This document shows positions 6,803-12,395 of a stretch of DNA of 12,395 nt, piece after piece. The notes beneath the pieces are model-generated. The model was not told where the DNA came from and ran no database searches. It saw only the letters and a list, made by a program, of their open reading frames with translations. The translations under genes were made by a program, and so were the position numbers. Each line of letters opens with the position of its first letter. The first letter of the stretch is position 1. Source of the stretch: Bacilli bacterium (GTDB lineage Bacteria; Bacillota_I; Bacilli_A; RF39; UBA660); the NCBI GenBank assembly GCA_016297695.1, contig JAEDGC010000047.1, positions 1 to 12,395 on the forward strand, given 5' to 3'.

Positions 6803-7969
6803 ATGGCAAGAGAAAAATTTGATCGTTCAAAAGAACATGTTAATATTGGTACTATTGGACACGTTGACCATGGTAAAACTACATTAACAGCTGCTATTAC
6901 TAAATATTTCGGAAAATTTGTTGATTATGCTGATATCGACAAAGCTCCAGAAGAAAGGGAAAGAGGTATTACTATTAATACTGCTCACGTTGAGTATGAA
7001 ACTGAAAAACGTCATTATGCTCACGTTGACTGCCCAGGACATGCTGACTATGTTAAAAACATGATCACAGGTGCTGCACAAATGGATGGTGCTATCTTAG
7101 TTGTTTCAGCTTCAGATGGTCCTATGCCTCAAACTAGAGAACATATCTTATTATCTAGACAAGTTGGAGTTCCTAAAATTGTTGTTTACATGAACAAATG
7201 TGACCAAGTAGATGACCCAGAATTACTTGATTTAGTAGAAATGGAAATTAGAGAATTATTAGGAGAATATGAATATGATGCAGATTGTCCTATCATTCGT
7301 GGTAGTGCATTAAAAGCTCTTGAAGGTGATGAAGCTGCTGTTCAATCAATTAAAGATTTAATGGCTGCAGTTGATGATTATATTGATTCACCAGTAAGAG
7401 ATACTGACAAACCATTCTTAATGAGTATCGAAGACGTATTTACTATTTCAGGACGTGGAACAGTTGTTACTGGACGTGTTGAAAGAGGAGTATTAAATCT
7501 TAATGATGAAGTTGAAATCGTTGGATTAAAAGAAACTAAAAAGACTGTTGTTACAGGAATTGAAATGTTTAGAAAATCTTTAGATTTCGCTCAAGCTGGA
7601 GACAATGCTGGTGCATTATTACGTGGTATTTCTCGTGAAGAAGTTGAACGTGGACAAGTTCTAGCTAAACCTGGAAGTGTTACACCTCATACACAATTCA
7701 AAGCAAGCGTTTATGTATTAAGCAAAGAAGAAGGCGGACGTCATACTCCATTCTTCTCAAATTACAGACCACAATTCTATTTCCGTACAACAGATGTTAC
7801 TGGTGTAATCGAATTACCTGCTGGTGTTGAAATGGTTATGCCTGGTGATAATGTTGATATGACAGTAGAATTAATCGCTCCTGTTGCACTTGAAAAAGGT
7901 ACTAAATTCTCAATCCGTGAAGGTGGACGTACTGTTGGTGCCGGAGTTGTATCTGAAATTATTAAATAA
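6803..7969 (+). CDS. tuf: Translation elongation factor Tu
   Basis: EF-Tu delivers aminoacyl-tRNA to the ribosomal A site. The 388-aa protein has G1 GHVDHGKT (19-26), switch I ending RGITIN, G3 DCPGH, G4 NKCD, G5 GSALKAL, then the beta-barrel domains with DVFTISGRGTVVTGRVERG and the kirromycin/tRNA region GGRHTPFFSNYRPQFYFRTTDVTG. All catalytic motifs are intact, in contrast with EF-G. It is shorter than Bacillus EF-Tu (about 396 aa). Most of the difference is just before switch I, where TKYFGKFVDYADID (33-46) replaces a segment about five residues longer. The ATG at 6803 has SD AAAGGAG (6786-6792) 10 nt upstream. It is the last gene of the str operon and is followed by a strong terminator. 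Confidence 0.98.
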   Translation: MAREKFDRSKEHVNIGTIGHVDHGKTTLTAAITKYFGKFVDYADIDKAPEERERGITINTAHVEYETEKRHYAHVDCPGHADYVKNMITGAAQMDGAILVVSASDGPMPQTREHILLSRQVGVPKIVVYMNKCDQVDDPELLDLVEMEIRELLGEYEYDADCPIIRGSALKALEGDEAAVQSIKDLMAAVDDYIDSPVRDTDKPFLMSIEDVFTISGRGTVVTGRVERGVLNLNDEVEIVGLKETKKTVVTGIEMFRKSLDFAQAGDNAGALLRGISREEVERGQVLAKPGSVTPHTQFKASVYVLSKEEGGRHTPFFSNYRPQFYFRTTDVTGVIELPAGVEMVMPGDNVDMTVELIAPVALEKGTKFSIREGGRTVGAGVVSEIIK

Positions 7970-7991
7970 TTAAAGATATCAATATGTATTT

Positions 7992-8022
7992 AAAAAAATT
8001 GCAATTTATTTGCAATTTTTTT
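7992..8022 (+). terminator. Terminator of the str operon
   Basis: A perfect 13-bp stem pairs 7992-8004 with 8010-8022 around the loop TTTAT. The distal arm ends in seven T residues. It lies 22 nt after the tuf stop. The A-run on the 5' side would also give a T-run on the other strand, but no minus-strand gene ends here. Confidence 0.9.
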
Positions 8023-8031
8023 ATGATTGAA

Positions 8032-8061
8032 TTTAACTAAAAATAGTGATAATCTTATAAT
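8032..8061 (+). promoter_or_regulatory. Probable promoter of the serine hydrolase gene
   Basis: A perfect -10 TATAAT lies at 8056-8061, with a poor -35 TTTAAC (8032-8037, 18-bp spacer). An alternative is TTGAAT (8027-8032) with GATAAT (8048-8053, 15-bp spacer). The TATAAT choice puts the start near 8068, only about 3 nt before the ATG at 8071; the alternative gives an 11-nt leader. Either way the leader is extremely short. Confidence 0.45.
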
Positions 8062-8070
8062 GTGATAATA

Positions 8071-9033
8071 ATGAAAAAAAGAAAAAATCTTAGAACATTA
8101 ATAATACTAATTATTTCAATAGTGATAGCTTATTGTATAAATAATAATCAAATTATATACACTAAATCCTATAATGAAGTAAAGATAGATAATCTTAAAG
8201 ATGAGCAGTTTGAGTATGAGAAATGTCTTATAAGTAAGTTTGATGAAAATGAAGTAAGTGATAATTTGTCAAATAAACAAGAAGAATTAAATCAATACTT
8301 AAGTAAATATAATGTATCAATTGTCTATGAAGATATTTCTACTGGATTCAATTATAAATATCAATCAGATAAGGTTTATTATGGTGCTAGTTTAATTAAA
8401 TTAGTTGAAGCTGAATATTTAATAGATAAAGCTATAAACAATGAAATAGATCTTGATAATACTTTTGTTAAATATTATGAAAAATATAAAGCAGATGATA
8501 GTATCGGAATGTCATCTAGAAAAATATCAGAAGATATTAGTTTAAAAGATCTAATAAGCTACATTTTAAAATATAGTGATAATACTGCGCATTATATGTT
8601 AATTGATTATATAGGTATGAGTAATTTAAAAAAATATGGTAATAATCTAGGAGCTATTAATATACTAACTGGTGGAGATACATATGGTAATCAAAGTGCA
8701 ATTGATACAAATATTTATTTAAAGCATGCTTATGAAATAATGAATAGTAACACCTCTTATGGTACTTTTTTAAAAGAATGCATGACAAATACTTATTATA
8801 ATTATTTAAATTTAAATGGTGATGATAACAACGTTGCACATAAATGGGGATGGCATTCTTATTATTTTCATGATATAGGTATTGTTTTTGAAGAATATCC
8901 TTATACAATATCAATTTTAACTTCTCATGGAAAAGGGAATTATCAATCTATAGTAAATAATATTCATAAAAAAATAAATGAATTGCATCATTTATTCTAT
9001 GATGAAAGAGAAAACTATTGTAAAGAAATATAA
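8071..9033 (+). CDS. Serine hydrolase of the class A beta-lactamase / D,D-peptidase fold
   Basis: The 320-aa protein has an N-terminal hydrophobic segment (about 8-23), so it is secreted or membrane-anchored. It then has a linker and a penicillin-recognising domain (about 70-308). Active-site motifs are SLIK (107-110, nucleophile Ser107 and Lys110), YSDN (168-171) and KWG (258-260) in place of the usual K-T/S-G. No EPELN-type omega-loop Glu (Glu166 of class A beta-lactamases) is evident between SDN and KWG. This argues for a peptidoglycan D,D-peptidase or wall hydrolase rather than an efficient beta-lactamase. The ATG at 8071 was chosen over an in-frame GTG at 8062; the only SD-like match is GTGAT (8062-8066). 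The gene is monocistronic, with the str terminator upstream and a shared terminator downstream. Actual substrate and antibiotic activity cannot be read from the sequence. Confidence 0.87.
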   Translation: MKKRKNLRTLIILIISIVIAYCINNNQIIYTKSYNEVKIDNLKDEQFEYEKCLISKFDENEVSDNLSNKQEELNQYLSKYNVSIVYEDISTGFNYKYQSDKVYYGASLIKLVEAEYLIDKAINNEIDLDNTFVKYYEKYKADDSIGMSSRKISEDISLKDLISYILKYSDNTAHYMLIDYIGMSNLKKYGNNLGAINILTGGDTYGNQSAIDTNIYLKHAYEIMNSNTSYGTFLKECMTNTYYNYLNLNGDDNNVAHKWGWHSYYFHDIGIVFEEYPYTISILTSHGKGNYQSIVNNIHKKINELHHLFYDERENYCKEI

Positions 9034-9070
9034 AAAGAACTAATTTAATTAAATTGAATTAGTTCTTTTT
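9032..9070. terminator. Bidirectional terminator shared by two convergent genes
   Basis: A perfect 14-bp stem pairs 9032-9045 with 9057-9070 around an 11-nt loop. It ends in TTTTT on the plus strand and TTTTT on the minus strand. The stop codon of the plus-strand hydrolase (9031-9033) and of the minus-strand FemX-like gene (9045-9047) both fall inside or at the edge of the hairpin. One element therefore serves both genes. Confidence 0.9.
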
Positions 9071-10298
9071 CATCAGTTTTATTTAATGCTCTAGCTAATG
9101 TTCCATTATTATATAATTTTTTATAAGTAGAATGTTTTAATATTAAATCATATTCTCCGATAAATTCATATATTTTAGGATTAAATCCCAGTTTAAAATT
9201 ATTTAATCCACTATAAGGATTTTTATCTGAAAAATCGCCCGTCATACCGTTCATATCAAGTATTTCATAAGAGTCTTTATAATAATTAATTATAGAATTA
9301 TGTAAGAAATAATTAGCGTTAAATCTTTTATACTTTGTATCATAACCACTAACTACAATATCAATTCTATTATTAAATTTAACAACTAAAGCACCAGCAA
9401 TGTATTTTGAACCAATAGTTTTACTTCCTTTAGTAGCTTCTAGGACATCATTTTTATAAGCAAGTAATTTTTTATCACTTTCCATTTTTTTATTTATATT
9501 TTTTGTTGTTCTATTTTCTATTAAATTTTTATTTAATTCACCATTAATTTCTAATTCTTGTTCATACATTAATTTAGCATTATTTAGATATTCGTTATAA
9601 TTAACTTTTATTAAAAATATATCGACATTTCCTGTTTTTTTGAAAACATTGTAATAATGTTTATAATAAATTGAATCCTTATCTCTTTTTTTCTTGATAA
9701 AGTCAAATAAGACATCTATTCCATTATTTTGAACAATTTCGTAACTTAATCCTTTATTTTCTGCACGTTTTATCTTATTTCTTGTATTCTTTTTCAATTT
9801 GTTCTCATCATATTCTTTTAAATTGATAAATGCAGCGTATCTTGGCAGTCTTGATTCAAAATAAAGATTATCTTTTAATTTGAAATAACCAAAATCATTT
9901 AAATAATTTTTTGCGATAATATTTTTATTACAAGTGCTATTTTTAGTATTATTATCAATTTCATTAACAGGTAATTCAGGATTAATCTTTATAAATACTA
10001 TATTCTTTTTTTGATAATAATTAATTAATTCTTTAGTAAATCTTTCTAATAAATGAGGATTTAAATAGTCGACTAAAAATCCACGAGGGGCATAACCATA
10101 TTTTTTGAAATTTGTAATATTTTTAAAAACTATTAAAGAAGCGGCTTTAAGTTCATTGCTTTCATAATATCCGATTAAATCATAATCATAATCATATTCA
10201 GTCATCAACATAGCATAATTAATTGTTTGATAATGATTTGATAATGGATGATTTTTAGCAAATTCTTCAAACTCATTAAATCTTAATTCTTTTATCAT
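9045..10298 (-). CDS. FemABX-family aminoacyl-tRNA-dependent peptidyltransferase
   Basis: FemABX/MurM enzymes add amino acids from aminoacyl-tRNA to the stem-peptide lysine of lipid II at the inner membrane face, building the peptidoglycan cross-bridge. The 417-aa length fits the family. Visible landmarks are YAPRGFLVDY (69-78), the NTRNKIKRAENKGLS segment (171-185), IAGALVV (300-306) and the closing GLNNFKLGFNPKIYEFIGEYDL (365-386). A charged helical stretch (about 236-294) matches the antiparallel coiled-coil arm of FemA. No signal peptide or membrane segment is present, as expected for a cytoplasmic enzyme. The ATG has a strong SD, GAGGAGG (10306-10312 on the complement), and its own promoter. 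Which amino acid it uses (Gly, Ala or Ser) and the bridge position cannot be told. It implies a wall-bearing cell. Confidence 0.9.
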   Translation of the reverse strand: MIKELRFNEFEEFAKNHPLSNHYQTINYAMLMTEYDYDYDLIGYYESNELKAASLIVFKNITNFKKYGYAPRGFLVDYLNPHLLERFTKELINYYQKKNIVFIKINPELPVNEIDNNTKNSTCNKNIIAKNYLNDFGYFKLKDNLYFESRLPRYAAFINLKEYDENKLKKNTRNKIKRAENKGLSYEIVQNNGIDVLFDFIKKKRDKDSIYYKHYYNVFKKTGNVDIFLIKVNYNEYLNNAKLMYEQELEINGELNKNLIENRTTKNINKKMESDKKLLAYKNDVLEATKGSKTIGSKYIAGALVVKFNNRIDIVVSGYDTKYKRFNANYFLHNSIINYYKDSYEILDMNGMTGDFSDKNPYSGLNNFKLGFNPKIYEFIGEYDLILKHSTYKKLYNNGTLARALNKTDEKELIQFN

Positions 10299-10325
10299 AC
10301 TTTTGCCTCCTCAAATTAAGAGAAT

Positions 10326-10354
10326 ATAATACCAAAAATATACTTAAAAATCAA
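10326..10354 (-). promoter_or_regulatory. Promoter of the FemABX gene
   Basis: On the minus strand there is a -35 TTGATT (10349-10354), a 17-bp spacer and a -10 TATTAT (10326-10331) preceded by an extended TGG. The leader is about 20 nt and contains the SD GAGGAGG. Confidence 0.7.
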
Positions 10355-10362
10355 TCTTTTTC

Positions 10363-10391
10363 TTTATTTTAGATAATTTAAATGTTATACT
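10363..10391 (+). promoter_or_regulatory. Extended -10 promoter of the six-TM protein gene
   Basis: An extended -10, TGTTATACT (10383-10391, hexamer TATACT at 10386-10391), lies with only a weak -35 (TTTATT at 10363-10368, 17-bp spacer). The predicted start near 10398 gives a leader of about 18 nt that includes the SD AAGGAG (10401-10406). It is divergent from the FemABX promoter. Confidence 0.6.
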
Positions 10392-10415
10392 ATACCTATC
10401 AAGGAGTGGATTAAG

Positions 10416-11024
10416 ATGATTAATAAAGTAGTTAATAAATTTTTTAATACTAATTTAGAAGGCGAAGAAAAAAAATTCAATAATATTAAATTATTAGAAA
10501 TTGGGTTAGCTTTAATTTTTATTATTTTTGGAATTATATTGCTAATAAATAAAACAGCAAGTGATAAATTTATTGCAATCTCTTTAGGAGTAATAATACT
10601 CTTAGAATCATTATTAAATATTTATTCAACTTTTATGCGTAATTCAAATACAATGTTTAAAACAGGTGTTGTTTTTGGAATTATATATTTATTTATATCA
10701 GTGCTTTTGTTTACTAATTTTATAAAATTTGTAAATTATATTATTATTTATTATGGTGTTTATTTGATATTTAGTGGTATAAAACAATTAATTGATGCAA
10801 TTAGATATAAAATAATTAGAGAAGGAAGTTGGTTAATTGTTTTGGTAATGGGTATTTTAATGGTATCTCTAGGATTTTTATTAATTTTTTATCCATTTGA
10901 GAGTTTTGGAGTTATTGAAATAATTGCAATATTCTCTATATTGATTGGTCTTCTAAATATTAACACTTCAAATTTATTAAAAAATAGAGTAGAAAAATTT
11001 ATGAGTAAACTTGACAACTATTAG
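10416..11024 (+). CDS. Six-TM integral membrane protein, DUF308/HdeD-like
   Basis: The 202-aa protein has about six hydrophobic segments (roughly 26-44, 52-72, 83-100, 104-126, 138-158, 164-182) separated by short polar loops. The paired pattern of helices with GxxLxxxGxxLL-like stretches resembles the DUF308/HdeD family, small membrane proteins of unclear function, some linked to acid resistance in enterobacteria. The charged N-terminal tail (GEEKKFNNIK) and C-terminal tail (LLKNRVEKFMSKLDNY) suggest cytoplasmic ends. No catalytic or transport signature is visible. It is a single-gene unit with its own promoter and a terminator that overlaps its stop codon. Family assignment is moderate; function is not assigned. 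Confidence 0.82.
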   Translation: MINKVVNKFFNTNLEGEEKKFNNIKLLEIGLALIFIIFGIILLINKTASDKFIAISLGVIILLESLLNIYSTFMRNSNTMFKTGVVFGIIYLFISVLLFTNFIKFVNYIIIYYGVYLIFSGIKQLIDAIRYKIIREGSWLIVLVMGILMVSLGFLLIFYPFESFGVIEIIAIFSILIGLLNINTSNLLKNRVEKFMSKLDNY

Positions 11025-11034
11025 TTGTCTTTTT
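11013..11034 (+). terminator. Terminator overlapping the stop of the six-TM protein gene
   Basis: A 7-bp stem pairs 11013-11019 (GACAACT) with 11023-11029 (AGTTGTC) around the loop ATT, followed by TTTTT (11030-11034). The TAG stop at 11022-11024 lies in the loop and distal arm. Confidence 0.75.
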
Positions 11035-11036
11035 CA

Positions 11037-11065
11037 TTGTATAAATAATTATATATTGATATACT
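11037..11065 (+). promoter_or_regulatory. Promoter of the enolase gene
   Basis: A -35 TTGTAT (11037-11042), 17-bp spacer and -10 TATACT (11060-11065) with an extended TGA. It begins 2 nt after the upstream T-run. The predicted start near 11072 gives a leader of about 21 nt with SD AAGGTGA (11083-11089), 3 nt before the ATG. Confidence 0.75.
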
Positions 11066-11092
11066 AAAATTATAAGGATAAGAAGGTGAATT

Positions 11093-12325
11093 ATGAAAAA
11101 AATAATAAATATTATAGCAAGAGAAATACTTGATTCTAGAGGTAATCCAACAGTTGAATGTGACATGATTTTAGATGATGATACCAAAGTAGTATCATCT
11201 GTTCCTAGTGGAGCATCAACAGGTAGTAAGGAGGCTTTAGAATTAAGAGATAATGACAAAAATAGATATAATGGTTTAGGAGTGCAAAATGCTGTTAACA
11301 ATATTAATACTATCATTAAAGATAAATTAATTGGTATGGAATTAAATCAAGTTAAAATTGATGAAGAATTAATTAAATTAGATGGTACTGAAAATAAAGA
11401 AAAACTTGGTGCCAATGCAATATTAGCAGTTTCATTATGTGTTATTAAAGCAATTGCCAAAAGTGAAAATAAAGAACTTTATGAGATACTTTCTAATGGG
11501 AAAGTTTCTATGCCAATACCTATGATGAACATTTTAAATGGTGGTAAACATGCGGATAACAATTTAGATATTCAAGAATTTATGATTGTTCCAGTAGTTA
11601 AATCTTTTAAAGAGAGAGTTAGATGTGGAGTAGAAGTTTTTCATGCTTTAAAAAAAATTTTAAAAGATCAACATTTGAATACTGGAGTTGGTGATGAAGG
11701 TGGATTTGCTCCAGATTTAGCATATAATACTCTTGCGCTTGATTTAATAGTCAATGCAATAAAAAAAGCAGGTTATATTCCAGGTAAAGAAGTATTTATA
11801 GCACTTGATGTTGCAGCAAGCGAGTTATTTGAAGATGGGAAATATAAAATTGATAATAAATTACTTAGTGCAGATGAGATGATTGAATATTATGAATTGC
11901 TAATTAAAAAGTATCCAATAATATCTATAGAAGACCCATTTGATGAAAATGATTTTGCTTCTTTTGCAAAATTAACAAATTTAATTGGCAATAAAGTTAT
12001 GTTAGTTGGTGATGATTATTTTGTAACAAATAGTAAATATTTGATTGAAGGTGTTAATAAAAAAGCTGGTAATGCAATTTTATTAAAAGCTAATCAGATT
12101 GGCACAGTTACTGAGATGATTAAAACAATTACATTAGCTAGAAAAAATAAATATCGTATGGTTATTTCTCATAGAAGTGGGGAAACACAAGATACATTTA
12201 TTGCAGATTTTGCCGTTGGACTAAATATTCCATTTATCAAAACTGGATCACTTTCTCGTGGCGAAAGAGTAGCAAAATATAATCGTTTAATGAAAATAGA
12301 AGAAAATTTAAGCAGCAAAATTTAA
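11093..12325 (+). CDS. eno: Enolase (phosphopyruvate hydratase)
   Basis: Enolase interconverts 2-phosphoglycerate and phosphoenolpyruvate in glycolysis, using two Mg ions. All key residues are present: the mobile-loop Ser42 in SGASTG, Glu162 (QEFM), catalytic acid Glu202 (GDEGGFAP), metal ligands Asp239, Glu280 (SIEDP) and Asp307 (VGDDYF), catalytic base Lys332 (LLKANQIGT), His360-Arg-Ser (HRSGET) and Lys383 (IKTGS). The 410-aa protein is shorter than the usual 425-435 aa, mostly through a truncated C-terminal tail after KIEENL. It also shows less common variants: SIEDP rather than SIEDG, KANQIG rather than the usual K-V/F/P-NQIG, and TQDTFIADFAVG. It is a single-gene unit, not beside other glycolytic genes. 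It should be active; whether it is the only enolase of the organism cannot be told here. Confidence 0.95.
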   Translation: MKKIINIIAREILDSRGNPTVECDMILDDDTKVVSSVPSGASTGSKEALELRDNDKNRYNGLGVQNAVNNINTIIKDKLIGMELNQVKIDEELIKLDGTENKEKLGANAILAVSLCVIKAIAKSENKELYEILSNGKVSMPIPMMNILNGGKHADNNLDIQEFMIVPVVKSFKERVRCGVEVFHALKKILKDQHLNTGVGDEGGFAPDLAYNTLALDLIVNAIKKAGYIPGKEVFIALDVAASELFEDGKYKIDNKLLSADEMIEYYELLIKKYPIISIEDPFDENDFASFAKLTNLIGNKVMLVGDDYFVTNSKYLIEGVNKKAGNAILLKANQIGTVTEMIKTITLARKNKYRMVISHRSGETQDTFIADFAVGLNIPFIKTGSLSRGERVAKYNRLMKIEENLSSKI

Positions 12326-12395
12326 GTTCTTTAATATAAAGAGTGTGACTAATTAGTGATTTTGTCCTATTTTTATAAAATAATAATTAGTAATT

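Noticed and set aside
6884..7081. 65-codon open frame on the minus strand inside tuf
   Set aside because: It is antisense to the highly conserved EF-Tu GTPase region and has no ribosome-binding site or family resemblance.
8657..8914. 85-codon open frame on the minus strand inside the serine hydrolase gene
   Set aside because: Its Tyr/His/Leu-rich composition is what antisense AT-rich coding DNA gives, and it covers the conserved C-terminal part of the hydrolase.
10999..11316. 105-codon open frame on the minus strand across the enolase start
   Set aside because: It runs through the enolase promoter, the upstream terminator and the conserved enolase N-terminus, so it is a shadow frame.
12326..12395. 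Enolase terminator
   Set aside because: Only a 5-bp A/T stem (CTTTA/TAAAG) and a short ATTTT/AAAAT pairing are seen, neither with a GC-containing stem and T-run. The real terminator may lie beyond the window.
1..12395. Mobile elements, CRISPR arrays, phage or defence genes
   Set aside because: No transposase, integrase, long inverted or direct repeats, spacer-repeat pattern or defence-type domain was seen. The region reads as core chromosome.

Overview
The window is very AT-rich DNA from a low-GC Gram-positive bacterium. The str operon (rpsL-rpsG-fusA-tuf), strong Shine-Dalgarno sites, an LTA-synthase-type enzyme and a FemABX-type peptidyltransferase point to a walled member of the Bacilli/Firmicutes. 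Very low GC and sequence flavour suggest an uncultured gut lineage near the Mollicutes/Erysipelotrichia, such as the RF39 group, but this placement is inference. All 13 Trp codons in the genes are TGG and no gene needs TGA read as Trp, so the standard bacterial code applies, unlike Mycoplasma.

Layout. 1-136: tRNA-Gly(GCC) and its terminator on the minus strand. 137-233: back-to-back promoters for the tRNA and the next operon. 234-2931: a membrane LTA-synthase-like phosphotransferase overlapping an unknown single-TM protein. 2932-3596: a separately promoted, membrane-anchored extracellular protein of beta-sandwich (SipW/TasA-like) flavour. 3597-7969: the str operon, with a strong extended -10 promoter, a structured leader (15-bp hairpin beginning almost at the predicted transcript 5' end), S12, S7, EF-G and EF-Tu, closed by a 13-bp terminator. 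8071-9033: a secreted or anchored class-A beta-lactamase-fold serine hydrolase. 9045-10298 (minus): a FemABX aminoacyltransferase, convergent with the hydrolase across a shared bidirectional terminator. 10416-11024: a six-TM DUF308/HdeD-like protein. 11093-12325: enolase. 12326-12395: no gene.

How the genes relate. The str genes form one translation unit. The LTA synthase, serine hydrolase and FemX-like protein are all cell-envelope functions, but in three separate transcription units. FemABX enzymes use aminoacyl-tRNA, so the tRNA-Gly at the left edge is a possible donor, although it looks like an ordinary translational tRNA. Most promoters found have a 17-bp spacer, and many carry an extended TGn -10.

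No exotic defence, mobile or secondary-metabolite system is visible. The most notable items are two paired substitutions in the guanine-recognition motifs of EF-G (NKxD to NKME and the G5 GSA to ADA), the structured rpsL leader, a shortened pre-switch-I segment in EF-Tu, and a tRNA promoter predicted to start about 2 nt before the mature 5' end.
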